NCBI RefSeq assembly: GCF_001441615.1
Contig: NZ_LAXJ01000008.1
Location: 211,279 to 275,278, forward strand
Length of the DNA: 64,000 bases
Origin: Roseovarius atlanticus
GTDB taxonomy: Bacteria; Pseudomonadota; Alphaproteobacteria; Rhodobacterales; Rhodobacteraceae
Direction: 5' to 3'
The position numbers and the translations under genes were made by a program. Of this stretch, positions 41,137 through 50,162 are shown piece after piece. A model generated the notes under the pieces. It was not told the origin of the DNA. It did not search any database and saw only the letters and a program-made list of their open reading frames with translations. The first letter of the stretch is position 1. The number at the start of each line of letters is the position of its first letter.

Positions 41137-44100
41137 TCATTCCAGTTCGACCAGCAGGTCCTTGGCGTCGATCTGGGCCCCGGGCTGAACGTGCACGGCC
41201 TTGACGGTAGCGTCGCGTTCGGCGTGCAGACCGGTTTCCATCTTCATCGCTTCGATGGTCAGCAGCAGATCGCCGGTCTTGACCTGCTGGCCCGCGCTGA
41301 CCGCCACGGTGGCCACGGCCCCCGGCATGGGCGCGCCGATGTGGTCGGCATTGCCGGCCTCGGCCTTGGGCCGTGCCTCGACGGTTTCCTTGACGCGGCG
41401 GTCTGGCACGCGAATGGTGCGGGGCTGGCCGTTGAGTTCAAAAAACACGCGCGCCTCGCCGTCCTCGTGGGTTTCACCCACGGCCACCAGCCGGATTTCC
41501 AGCGTCTTGCCGGGGTCGATCTCGGCGGAGATCTCCTCGGCCGGTTCCATGCCGTAGAAAAAGGTCTTGGTGGGCAGGGTGCGGACGGGGCCGTAGACCT
41601 GGTGACGCTCCATGTAGGCATCGAAGACCTTGGGATACATCATCGCGCCCATCAGGTCTTCGTTGTCGATCTCCTCGTCCTCGAACTTGTCCTGAAGCTC
41701 CTTGCGGCGGGCCTCGAGATCCTCGGGCTCCAGCAGGGTGCCGGGACGGACGGTGATGGGTTTCTCGTCCTTCAGCACCTTGCGCACGATATCATCGGGG
41801 AAGCCGCCGGGGGCCTGGCCCACGTAGCCCTTCATCAGGGTCACGACGCTTTCGGGGAAGCTGACCTCGGTCTTGGGGTCGAGCACGTCCTTGCAGGTCA
41901 GGCCCTGACTGACCATCATCAGGGCCAGATCGCCCACGGTCTTGGCGATGGGCGTGACCTTGATCACGTCGCCGAACATCTGGTTCACGTCGGCATAGGT
42001 GCGGGCGATTTCCGGCCATTTCGCCTCGAGCCCCAGCGAGCGGGCCTGGGCGCGCAGGTTGGTGAACTGGCCGCCGGGCATCTCGTGCAGGTAGACCTCG
42101 GAGGTGGGCGACTGCATGGCGCTCTCGAAGGCGGCGTAGTGCTCGCGCACGTTTTCCCAGTAGATCGAGATCTTTCGGATTGCGTCGATATCGAGCCCGG
42201 TGTCGCGGTCGGTGTGGCGCAGCGCCTCGACGACCGAGCCCATGGTGGCCTGGCTGGTGTTGCCGGAAAGCGCGTCCATGGCGCAGTCCACGGCATCGAC
42301 GCCCGCATCGGCGGCGGCGAGGATCGTGGCAGAGGCCACGCCGGCGGTGTCGTGGGTGTGGAAGTGGATGGGCAGGCCGATCTCTTCCTTCAGGGCCTTG
42401 AAAAGCACCGTGGCGGAGGCGGGTTTCAGAAGGCCGCCCATGTCCTTGATGCAGAGGATATGGGTGCCTGCCTCTTTCAGCTCGCGGGCCATGTTCAGGT
42501 AGTACTTGAGGTCGTACTTGGCACGGTTCGGGTCGAGGATGTCGCCGGTGTAGCATATGGCCGCTTCCAGCACCTTGTCCGCGTCGCGCACGGCGTCCAT
42601 CGACACGCGCATGTTCTCTGTCCAGTTCAGAGGATCGAAGACGCGGAAGATGTCGACGCCGCTTTCGGCGGCCTGTTTCACGAAGGCCTGCACGACGTTG
42701 TCGGGATAGTTGGTGTAGCCGACCCCGTTGGAGCCGCGCAGCAGCATCTGCGTCAGCAGGTTGGGCATGCGTTCGCGCAGGTCGCGCAGTCGCTGCCATG
42801 GGCATTCGTCGAGGAAGCGGTAGGCCACGTCGAAGGTGGCGCCGCCCCAGCATTCGACCGAGAAAAGCTGTGGCAGATCATGGGCATAGTTCTCGGCGAT
42901 CTGGATCATGTCGATCGACCGCATCCGCGTGGCCAGCAGGGATTGGTGGCTGTCGCGCATGGTGGTGTCGGTCATCAGGACCTTGGTCTGGGCCGCCATC
43001 CAGTCGGCCACCGCCTGCGGGCCGTCGCGGTCGAGGATCTGCTTGGCGCCGTCTCGGATCGTGTCGTTCTTCGGCTTGGGCGCGCGGGGCAGGGCGAGGT
43101 CCTCGCGCGGTTTCACGCGGCCCTGCACCTCGGGGTGGCCGTTGACGGTGATGTCGGCGATGTAGGTCAGCACCTTGGTGCCGCGGTCGCGGCGGGCGGC
43201 GAAATCGAACAGCTCGGGCGTCGTGTCGATGAACTTGGTCGTGTATTCGTTCGACAGAAACGTGGGGTGTTTCAGCAGGTTCTCGACAAAGGCGATGTTG
43301 GTGCTGACGCCGCGGATGCGAAACTCGCGCAGGGCACGGTCCATTCTTGCAATGGCCCCTTCGGGCGTCTGCGCATGGGCCGTGATCTTGACCAGCAGGC
43401 TGTCGTAATACCGCGTGATGACCCCGCCCGAATAGGCCGTGCCGCCGTCAAGACGGATGCCCATGCCGGTGGCCTCGCGGAAGGCCGTGATGCGGCCGTA
43501 GTCGGGGATGAAGTTGTTCTGCGGGTCCTCGGTGGTGATCCGCGTCTGGATCGCGTGGCCGTTCAGGGTGATCTGGTCCTGGCTTTTCTTGCGGGTCGCC
43601 TCCTCCAGCGTCTTGCCTTCGGCGATCTTGATCTGGGCCTGCACGATGTCGATGCCGGTGACTTCCTCGGTCACGGTGTGCTCGACCTGGACGCGGGGGT
43701 TCACCTCGATGAAGTAGAACTGGTCGGTGTCCATATCCATCAGGAACTCGACCGTGCCGGCGCATTCGTAATTGACGTGCTTGCAGATCTTGTAGCCCAG
43801 CTCGCAGATCTCGGCGCGCTGCGCGTCGGTCAGGTAGGGGGCGGGCGCGCGCTCGACGACCTTCTGGTTGCGGCGCTGGACCGAGCAGTCACGCTCGAAG
43901 AGGTGGTACATGTTGCCGTGCTTGTCGCCGAGGATCTGGACCTCGACGTGGCGCGCGCGCTCGATCATCTTTTCCAGATAGCCTTCGCCGTTGCCGAAGG
44001 CCGCCTCGGCCTCGCGCCGGCCTTCGCGGACCTTCTCTTCAAGCTCCTTCTCGGACTGGATGGGCCGCATTCCGCGCCCGCCGCCACCCCAGGAGGCCTT

Positions 44101-44580
44101 GAGCATCATCGGGTAGCCGATCTCGGACGCTTCCTTGCGGATCTGGTCCATGTCCTCGCCCAGCACCTCGGTGGCGGGAATGACGGGCACGCCGGCCTCG
44201 ATCGCGACGCGGCGGGCGCTGGCCTTGTCGCCAAGGGCGCGCATGGTTTCGGCCTTGGGGCCGATGAAGGTGATGCCGTTGGCCTCGCACGCATCCACCA
44301 GCGCGGGGTTTTCCGACAGCAGGCCATAGCCGGGGTGGATCGCGTCGGCGCCGGATTTCTTGGCGACGCGGATGATCTCGTCGATGCTCAGATACGCCTG
44401 CACGGGGCCCAGGCCCTCGCCGATGCGGTAGGCCTCGTCGGCCTTGAAGCGGTGCAGGCCAAGCTTGTCTTCCTCGGCATAGACAGCGACGGTGCGTTTG
44501 CCGAGCTCGTTCGCGGCGCGCATGATGCGGATGGCGATTTCGCCCCGGTTGGCGATGAGAATTTTCTTGAACTCGGCCAT
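41137..44580 (-). CDS. pyc: Pyruvate carboxylase
   Basis: Biotin enzyme making oxaloacetate from pyruvate and bicarbonate, refilling the TCA cycle. All domains in one 1147-residue chain: ATP-grasp biotin carboxylase (FKKILIANRGEIAIRI start; ATP loop KASWGGGGRGMR), carboxyltransferase TIM barrel (DTTMRDSHQSLLATRMR; metal motif HFHTHDTAG), allosteric linker, and the biotin carrier with K1113 in EAMKMETG. The upstream 264 bases hold a 7-bp hairpin (CGGGTAG at 44730) and a poor CtrA-like match (44812-44826). Fits growth on acids such as lactate from the next gene. Confidence 0.98.
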   Translation of the reverse strand: MAEFKKILIANRGEIAIRIMRAANELGKRTVAVYAEEDKLGLHRFKADEAYRIGEGLGPVQAYLSIDEIIRVAKKSGADAIHPGYGLLSENPALVDACEANGITFIGPKAETMRALGDKASARRVAIEAGVPVIPATEVLGEDMDQIRKEASEIGYPMMLKASWGGGGRGMRPIQSEKELEEKVREGRREAEAAFGNGEGYLEKMIERARHVEVQILGDKHGNMYHLFERDCSVQRRNQKVVERAPAPYLTDAQRAEICELGYKICKHVNYECAGTVEFLMDMDTDQFYFIEVNPRVQVEHTVTEEVTGIDIVQAQIKIAEGKTLEEATRKKSQDQITLNGHAIQTRITTEDPQNNFIPDYGRITAFREATGMGIRLDGGTAYSGGVITRYYDSLLVKITAHAQTPEGAIARMDRALREFRIRGVSTNIAFVENLLKHPTFLSNEYTTKFIDTTPELFDFAARRDRGTKVLTYIADITVNGHPEVQGRVKPREDLALPRAPKPKNDTIRDGAKQILDRDGPQAVADWMAAQTKVLMTDTTMRDSHQSLLATRMRSIDMIQIAENYAHDLPQLFSVECWGGATFDVAYRFLDECPWQRLRDLRERMPNLLTQMLLRGSNGVGYTNYPDNVVQAFVKQAAESGVDIFRVFDPLNWTENMRVSMDAVRDADKVLEAAICYTGDILDPNRAKYDLKYYLNMARELKEAGTHILCIKDMGGLLKPASATVLFKALKEEIGLPIHFHTHDTAGVASATILAAADAGVDAVDCAMDALSGNTSQATMGSVVEALRHTDRDTGLDIDAIRKISIYWENVREHYAAFESAMQSPTSEVYLHEMPGGQFTNLRAQARSLGLEAKWPEIARTYADVNQMFGDVIKVTPIAKTVGDLALMMVSQGLTCKDVLDPKTEVSFPESVVTLMKGYVGQAPGGFPDDIVRKVLKDEKPITVRPGTLLEPEDLEARRKELQDKFEDEEIDNEDLMGAMMYPKVFDAYMERHQVYGPVRTLPTKTFFYGMEPAEEISAEIDPGKTLEIRLVAVGETHEDGEARVFFELNGQPRTIRVPDRRVKETVEARPKAEAGNADHIGAPMPGAVATVAVSAGQQVKTGDLLLTIEAMKMETGLHAERDATVKAVHVQPGAQIDAKDLLVELE

Positions 44581-44844
44581 GGCCTGCTCCTCCGTCGTAT
44601 CGTTCGCTGCAGTCGCTCAGCAGTGTTTGCGCCGCAGTGCAGCGTTGCGCCTGTTTGTAGGTTTTGCAAGAGGATAGCGCAATCCGCCAAAGTGGGTACA
44701 TCCACCGGCGGGCGATTTTCTTGGCCGGGCGGGTAGGATGACTACCCGGTCGGGAACGGCGCGACGGGCGCTGTTTCCAGGCGTTTTTGACGGGACACTC
44801 CCCCAATTCGGTTAACACTTGGTAAATGCTGGGATCGAAACCGC

Positions 44845-45987
44845 TCAGTCCGTGTCGGGCAGCAGGCGGTTCGGGGCATCTTGTGGGCGGACAAGACCCA
44901 GCTGGCCCATGTTGGCTTCGAGATCGGACTTGAGGATATGCACCAGATGAGCCGGGCCGTCTCGTCCGAGGGCCGCGAGGGCGTAGTGCCAGGCGCGCCC
45001 CATCATCACGAGATTCGCGCCAAGGGCCAGCGCACGCAGGATGTCGAGACCGCCTTCGACACCGCCGTCGAGGATGATCGGCAGGTCGGTGGCGGCGCGG
45101 ATGCGGGGCAGGGCCTCGATCGTGGCAGGGGCGGCGTCGAACTGGCGCCCGGCGTGGTTGGAGATCCAGATGGCGTCGACGCCTTCGGATTGCAGGCGCG
45201 GGACATCGCGGTGGTCTTGCACGCCCTTGATGATCAGGGGGCCGTCCCAATGCTCGCGCAGCCAGGTGAGATAGGTCCAGTCGGGTGAGGTGCGCAGCAG
45301 GTAGCCGGCGTGCTTGTTCGAGGGCAAGCCCTTGGTTTTGGGCGCATAATCGTCGATGAAGCGCATCCGGGGCATACCTCGGCCGGCCATGCCCATGGCC
45401 CAGGCGGGGCAGGTGGCGATCTGGGCGAGAATGCGGGGCGTGATCCGGGGCGGTTGGGTCAGGCCGGAGCGGACCTGGCGCTCGCGGCGCGAGCCGACGG
45501 GCACGTCGACCGTCATGACGAGGGTGGAAAACCCAGCCTTTTTAATGCGTTGCAGCATATCGGCGCGGATGTCCGGATCGCGCGGCGGGTAGAGCTGGAA
45601 CCAGGCGTGGTTGCCGATCGAAGAGCTGAGATCCTCGGGTTTCTGACTGGCCACAGTGGAGAGCGTGTAGGGGATGTTCGCACGGGCGGCGGCGCGGGCG
45701 AGGATCTGTTCGGCACCGGGCCAGATCATGCCGGACATGCCGACCGGTGCGATGCCGACCGGCAGGTCAAACTCTTGACCCAGAAAGGACGTTTTGAGGT
45801 CGGGCGTGATCTCGCCATGCAGCACGGAGGGCATCAGGCGGATGGCGTCGATCTGCGCCTTGTTGCGCCGTGTCGTGGCCTCGGACCCGGTGCCGCTGTC
45901 GAGATATTCCCAGACGAAATGCGGCAGGCGACGACGGGCGCGGCGGCGCAAGTCGGAGATGGCGGGGAAGCGGGCATCAAGTGACAT
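44845..45987 (-). CDS. FMN-dependent 2-hydroxy-acid (L-lactate) dehydrogenase/oxidase
   Basis: TIM-barrel flavoprotein of the LldD/glycolate oxidase family that oxidises L-2-hydroxy acids. Visible: N-terminal PHFVWEYLDSGTGSE, FMN segments STVASQKPED and the catalytic His in SNHAGRQFD (usually SNHGGRQLD, so Gly to Ala and Leu to Phe changes), then LDGGVEGGLDILRAL. 380 residues. Cytoplasmic face. Precedes pyc in the same direction, so lactate oxidation and pyruvate carboxylation may be linked. Substrate not certain. Confidence 0.87.
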   Translation of the reverse strand: MSLDARFPAISDLRRRARRRLPHFVWEYLDSGTGSEATTRRNKAQIDAIRLMPSVLHGEITPDLKTSFLGQEFDLPVGIAPVGMSGMIWPGAEQILARAAARANIPYTLSTVASQKPEDLSSSIGNHAWFQLYPPRDPDIRADMLQRIKKAGFSTLVMTVDVPVGSRRERQVRSGLTQPPRITPRILAQIATCPAWAMGMAGRGMPRMRFIDDYAPKTKGLPSNKHAGYLLRTSPDWTYLTWLREHWDGPLIIKGVQDHRDVPRLQSEGVDAIWISNHAGRQFDAAPATIEALPRIRAATDLPIILDGGVEGGLDILRALALGANLVMMGRAWHYALAALGRDGPAHLVHILKSDLEANMGQLGLVRPQDAPNRLLPDTD

Positions 45988-46210
45988 GACGAAGCGATAG
46001 CAAGGCGGACGACAACCGGGAAGAAAAATCGGCGAATCGGAAGGTTAACTGCCGGAGTGACGCAAAATCGGCGTCGGTATCGCGTCGGTATTTCGCACTG
46101 TCATGCGTCGGTGGGGTGGCAAATGACCTGATGTGAACCCGCCGTGCGTTGCGCAGCCGTCAGGGGGCTTGGCCGAACGAGTCCGACCCAGGTCCGGGAT
46201 GCCCGGCGAC

Positions 46211-46239
46211 AAAAAGCCACCGTCCAGAGGGACGGTGGC
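46211..46239 (-). terminator. Rho-independent terminator of the acidic secreted protein gene
   Basis: On the minus strand: GCCACCGTCC, loop CTCT, GGACGGTGGC, then TTTTT. Ten-base perfect stem, 30 bases after the stop at 46269. The gap 45988-46210 shows nothing else. Confidence 0.93.
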
Positions 46240-46268
46240 GCATATCGGCGTGCCGCAATGCTGCGATG

Positions 46269-46742
46269 TTACGAGTTGCGCGCTTCTTCGACGGCTTCCA
46301 TGCAGGCTTTTTCGTCGCCGGCTTCGAGCGCAGCCTTGGCGACCTCGATGGCGTCCTTGGCCTCTTGCGACATGTCTTGCGAGCCGCTTGCCGAGCTGTC
46401 GGCACTGTCGCCGTTCTGCTGCGCCGCGGCGTCCTGGCCGGAGGTCGCGACTTGGGAGGTGTCCGTCTCGAGCGGTGCGGTGTCGCCGTCCTTGACGATC
46501 TCGCCGTCGCCTTTGGTGTCGTCGGAATCACCGGCCGAGGCGTCGGATGTGTCGGCTGCGCTTTCGTCCGTGTCGGGCTCTTCCAGCGGGGCAAGGCTGC
46601 CGTCCTTGGAGACAGACCCTTCGGTTTGCATTCCGGCTTCTCCGGTCAGTTGCGCCAGTTCTTCCTGGCAATCGGCGTAGGCCGGGCCGGACAGGCCGGC
46701 AATGGCGCAGAGCGCGATGACGCTTGTCAGTTTGTGTTGCAT
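46269..46742 (-). CDS. Secreted acidic low-complexity protein
   Basis: 157 residues: signal peptide MQHKLTSVIALCAIAGLSGPAYAD, then about 90 residues rich in Asp, Ser, Ala, Glu and Thr (DESAADTSDASAGDSDD), probably disordered, and a short C-terminal helix (AIEVAKAALEAGDEKACMEAVEEAR). Only two mature Cys (DCQEEL and KACME), which could pair across the disordered middle. The C-terminal motif recalls single TPR-like helices. Family unknown. Strong terminator follows. Confidence 0.75.
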   Translation of the reverse strand: MQHKLTSVIALCAIAGLSGPAYADCQEELAQLTGEAGMQTEGSVSKDGSLAPLEEPDTDESAADTSDASAGDSDDTKGDGEIVKDGDTAPLETDTSQVATSGQDAAAQQNGDSADSSASGSQDMSQEAKDAIEVAKAALEAGDEKACMEAVEEARNS

Positions 46743-46846
46743 GGGAGTCCTCCTCTCCGAGTCAAAGATGCCGGGGAAACTCGGACTTGGCGCGATCGTT
46801 CCACGGTTGCGACGGAAGTATCGGGTATGCGCAATCGGGAGGCCGA

Positions 46847-46895
46847 GAAAATTCGTGCGAATTTTCGGGAGGGATTTTCTTCGTAGGAAGAAAAT
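46847..46895. repeat. Tandem pair of AT-rich palindromes in a divergent gap
   Basis: GAAAATTCG-TG-CGAATTTTC at 46847-46866 and ATTTTCTTC-GTAG-GAAGAAAAT at 46874-46895, 9-bp arms, seven bases apart. Unlike the other pairs it lies between divergent genes. The first arm sequence is the same as in the second palindrome at 1194. Confidence 0.82.
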
Positions 46896-46995
46896 GGCGC
46901 GGTCGCAGACGTTAACTTTTGTTGAGAAATGTTATTGCGCGCGCTGTCCGGGCGGTGCGAGGGAGATTGGGGATGTGGTTCTGTGGTGCGGCGTG

Positions 46996-47011
46996 TTAAC
47001 CATTTGTTAAC
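46996..47011. promoter_or_regulatory. CtrA-type binding site
   Basis: TTAACCATTTGTTAAC is a full TTAA-N7-TTAAC match to the CtrA box of alphaproteobacteria. It is 28 bases before the ATG at 47040, so it could control the nuclease-like gene. Confidence 0.6.
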
Positions 47012-47039
47012 GATTTGCGGGCGCGCGAGGGTGTGGTGC

Positions 47040-47486
47040 ATGGGTGAGGTGGAACTGGCGGCACTGTTATGCGCGTTTCTGGCGGGAAGTGCCGAGGAGC
47101 AAAGGCATTACTTCGACGTGGCGGGCATGAAGCGCTATGTAAGGGTGGATTGCGAAACCGACCGCCATGTGATCGAGCTGGGCCTCGACGGCAGCCCGAG
47201 TGCGCGGGATTCCGTGCACCAGGCGCTGTTCGCGCAACATTTGACCGGCAAGACGCCGGTGGTGATCCTGATCGACCGGGACGGGTATGAAGGCCGGTTC
47301 GAGTTCGAGATGCGTCATGTGACCAAGGCGGCGGGGGTGCTGTACCTGCGGTGTTCGGAAGGTGCGATCCAGCGGTGGGCGGCGACATCGGGGCTGCGGC
47401 ATGGTGCGGGGATAGATGACCTGCCAGGGCCGGGGGCCGTTGCGTCGAGTTGCGATTTGCAGGCGTTGCGGCGCGTGGGGTCGTAG
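47040..47486 (+). CDS. Putative PD-(D/E)XK-like nuclease-fold protein
   Basis: 148 residues. The pattern YVRVDCETDRHVIELGL, then SVHQALFAQHLTGKTPVVILI, matches in layout small restriction-endonuclease-like proteins whose core is D...E, a helix with QAL, and a hydrophobic strand. The lysine of ExK is not seen (ELG), so activity is uncertain. ATG at 47040 chosen over one at 46929 because the latter would include the CtrA site and palindromes' neighbourhood in its coding region. Last residues (DLQALRRVGS) run up to the repeat at 47499. Confidence 0.5.
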   Translation: MGEVELAALLCAFLAGSAEEQRHYFDVAGMKRYVRVDCETDRHVIELGLDGSPSARDSVHQALFAQHLTGKTPVVILIDRDGYEGRFEFEMRHVTKAAGVLYLRCSEGAIQRWAATSGLRHGAGIDDLPGPGAVASSCDLQALRRVGS

Positions 47487-47498
47487 GTGGCGGGCGCG

Positions 47499-47520
47499 TG
47501 GGTTTTCACCCACCCTACGC
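47499..47520. repeat. GTGGGTTT-type hairpin repeat
   Basis: GTGGGTTTTCACCCACCCTACG, fourth copy of the element found at 23615, 23647 and 26431. It lies 12 bases after the nuclease-like gene stop and about 90 bases before uvrD. Confidence 0.82.
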
Positions 47521-47611
47521 GGGATTCATCGGTGTGAATAAGTGTTAACGGGTTGGAACACAGTGTGAACATTGGCTTTCCCTCGGGATGCGGCTTCGCT
47601 ATTCTTCGGCC

Positions 47612-49957
47612 ATGAGCAGTTTCGACGAATCCGATGCCTTTGAGAGCGCGTCCCTGGCGACGCGCGCCATGGCGGCCCGACCGACGCCCTATCTGGATGA
47701 CCTGAACCCCGCGCAGCGCGAGGCGGTGGAGGCGCTGGAAGGCCCCGTGCTGATGCTGGCGGGGGCGGGCACGGGCAAGACCAAGGCGCTGACCACGCGC
47801 ATGGTGCATCTGCTGAACACGAACACGGCGCGGCCGAATGAGATTCTGGCGGTGACCTTTACCAACAAGGCGGCGCGCGAAATGAAGATGCGCGTGGGCC
47901 GGATGATGGGCGAGGCGGTCGAGGGGATGCCGTGGCTGGGCACGTTCCATTCGATCTGCGTCAAGCTGTTGCGCCGTCATGCGGAACTGGTGGAGCTGAA
48001 GTCGAACTTCACGATCCTGGACACCGACGACCAGCTGCGGCTGCTGAAGCAGCTGGTGGCGGCGGCGAATATCGACGACAAGCGCTGGCCCGCGCGGATG
48101 CTGGCGGGGATCATCGACCAATGGAAGAACCGGGCGTGGACGCCCGATCAGGTGCCGGCCGCCGAGGCCAGTGCCTATGACGGCAAGGGCGTGGCGCTGT
48201 ACACCCAATACCAGACCCGGCTGCGCGAGCTGAACGCGGTGGATTTCGGCGATCTGCTGTTGCACATGGAGACGATCTTTCAGACCCATGACGACGTGCT
48301 GGAGCAGTACCGGCGGTGGTTCCGTTACATCCTGGTGGACGAGTACCAGGACACCAACGTGGCGCAGTACCTGTGGCTGCGGCTGTTGGCCGGGGGGCAC
48401 CGGAACATCTGTTGCGTGGGCGATGACGACCAGTCGATCTATGGCTGGCGCGGGGCCGAGGTGGGCAACATCCTGCGGTTCGAGAAGGATTTTCCGGGTG
48501 CCACTGTTGTGCGGCTGGAGCAGAATTACCGCTCGACGCCGCATATCCTGGCGGCCGCCTCTGGCGTGATTGCGGGCAACAAGGATCGGCTGGGCAAGGA
48601 GCTGTGGACCCAAGCCGAGGAGGGCGAGAAGGTGCGCCTGATCGGTCACTGGGACGGCGACGAAGAGGCGCGCTGGGTCGGCGAGGAGATCGAGGCGATG
48701 CAGCGGGGCACGCGGGGGATGCAGCCCATGAGCCTCGATCACATGGCGATCCTCGTGCGGGCGAGCCACCAGATGCGGGCCTTCGAGGACCGGTTCCTGA
48801 CCATCGGGATGCCGTACCGGGTGATCGGCGGGCCACGCTTTTACGAGCGGATGGAGATCCGCGATGCCATGGCTTATTTCCGGCTGGTGGTGTCGCCTGC
48901 CGACGATCTGGCCTTCGAGCGGGTGGTGAACACGCCGAAGCGGGGCCTGGGCGACAAGGCGCAGCAGAAGATCCAGGTGACGGCGCGGCAGAACGGCGTG
49001 TCGCTGGTGGAAGGCGCGGCGCTCCTCTTGGAGGAAAAGGGGCTGACCGGAAAGGGGGCCTCGGAGCTGGGCAAGCTGCTGGAGGGTCTGCGGCGCTGGG
49101 GGCGGCTGGTGGGGGACAAGGATGTCAGCCACGTGGAACTGGCCGAGATGGTGCTGGACGAGAGCGACTACACCGAGATGTGGCAGTTGGACAAGACGCC
49201 CGAGGCGCCGGGGCGGCTGGAGAACCTCAAGGAACTGGTCAAGGCGCTGGAAGGCTTCGAGAACCTGCAGGGGTTCCTGGAGCATGTCAGCCTGATCATG
49301 GACAACGAGAGCGAGGAGGCGGGCGAGAAGGTCAGCATCATGACGCTGCACGCGGCCAAGGGGCTGGAATTTCCGGCCGTGTTTCTGCCGGGGTGGGAGG
49401 ATGGCCTCTTCCCGTCGCAGCGCAGCATGGATGAAAGCGGGGTGAAGGGCCTGGAGGAAGAACGCCGGCTGGCCTATGTGGGCATCACGCGGGCCGAGGA
49501 GGTGTGCACGATTTCCTTCGCTGGCAACCGGCGGGTGTACGGGCAGTGGCAGAGCCAGATGCCCAGCCGCTTCATCGACGAGTTGCCCGAGGATCATGTG
49601 GAGGTGCTGACGCCGCCGGGACTGTATGGTGGGGGCTATGGCGCGGCGGGCGGCGGCCTGGGGTCGATCGAGAGCCGCGTGGCGGAGGCCAATGTCTATA
49701 ACTCGCCGGGCTGGAAGCGGATGCAGGCGAGGAGCCAGCAGCGCCCCATGAGCCAGCCGCAGGAGGCGCGCGACATGGTGATCGACGCGCAGGCGGTGAG
49801 CGCGCACGAAATGGGCGAGCGGGTGTTTCACCAGAAGTTCGGCTATGGCGCGATCATCGGGATAGAGGGCGACAAGCTGGAGATCGATTTCGAGAAGGCC
49901 GGGGTCAAGAAGGTGGTGGCGCGGTTCGTGACCGGGGCGGATGACATCCCGTTCTGA
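47612..49957 (+). CDS. uvrD: UvrD/PcrA-type DNA helicase
   Basis: Superfamily 1 3'-5' DNA helicase for nucleotide excision and mismatch repair. Motif Q/I: LNPAQREAV then GAGTGKT with K56; motif Ia VTFTNKAAREM; motif II VDEYQDTN; motif III DDDQSIYGWRGAE; motif IV EQNYRS; motif V TLHAAKGLEFP; motif VI EEERRLAYVGITRA. C-terminal KFGYGAIIGIEGDKLEIDF is the Tudor-like RNAP-binding end seen in UvrD/PcrA. 781 residues from the ATG at 47612 (MSSFDESDAF); 47588 is an alternative. Confidence 0.95.
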   Translation: MSSFDESDAFESASLATRAMAARPTPYLDDLNPAQREAVEALEGPVLMLAGAGTGKTKALTTRMVHLLNTNTARPNEILAVTFTNKAAREMKMRVGRMMGEAVEGMPWLGTFHSICVKLLRRHAELVELKSNFTILDTDDQLRLLKQLVAAANIDDKRWPARMLAGIIDQWKNRAWTPDQVPAAEASAYDGKGVALYTQYQTRLRELNAVDFGDLLLHMETIFQTHDDVLEQYRRWFRYILVDEYQDTNVAQYLWLRLLAGGHRNICCVGDDDQSIYGWRGAEVGNILRFEKDFPGATVVRLEQNYRSTPHILAAASGVIAGNKDRLGKELWTQAEEGEKVRLIGHWDGDEEARWVGEEIEAMQRGTRGMQPMSLDHMAILVRASHQMRAFEDRFLTIGMPYRVIGGPRFYERMEIRDAMAYFRLVVSPADDLAFERVVNTPKRGLGDKAQQKIQVTARQNGVSLVEGAALLLEEKGLTGKGASELGKLLEGLRRWGRLVGDKDVSHVELAEMVLDESDYTEMWQLDKTPEAPGRLENLKELVKALEGFENLQGFLEHVSLIMDNESEEAGEKVSIMTLHAAKGLEFPAVFLPGWEDGLFPSQRSMDESGVKGLEEERRLAYVGITRAEEVCTISFAGNRRVYGQWQSQMPSRFIDELPEDHVEVLTPPGLYGGGYGAAGGGLGSIESRVAEANVYNSPGWKRMQARSQQRPMSQPQEARDMVIDAQAVSAHEMGERVFHQKFGYGAIIGIEGDKLEIDFEKAGVKKVVARFVTGADDIPF

Positions 49958-50100
49958 CGGGGTGGGCTGGCAACGGTTCCGGTGATCCGAAGGGGCGCGC
50001 TGCGCGCGCGCAGGCTGTCTCGACACCGCCAAGCGCGGCGTCTCGGGCTGCGAGTGGCTGCGTGACGCGGTCACCCGGCGGCGTGTGTTTGTCGGGGCGG

Positions 50101-50131
50101 GGCCTCCGGCGGGAATATTTTTGGCCAGAGG
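50101..50131 (+). repeat. CCTCCGGCGGGAATATTTTTGG motif
   Basis: The stretch GGCCTCCGGCGGGAATATTT then TTGGCCAGAGGAAG resembles a short intergenic sequence that I recall as frequent in Rhodobacteraceae genomes. Only one copy in the window, so the repeat status rests on recall, not on this sequence. The 205-bp gap it sits in has no gene. Confidence 0.35.
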
Positions 50132-50162
50132 AAGACCGGTGCGCCGGGAGGTGCGCGGCGCG

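Noticed and set aside
41191..44736. Plus-strand open frame of 1181 codons opposite pyc
   Set aside because: Antisense shadow of pyruvate carboxylase; no known motifs, composition typical of a shadow.
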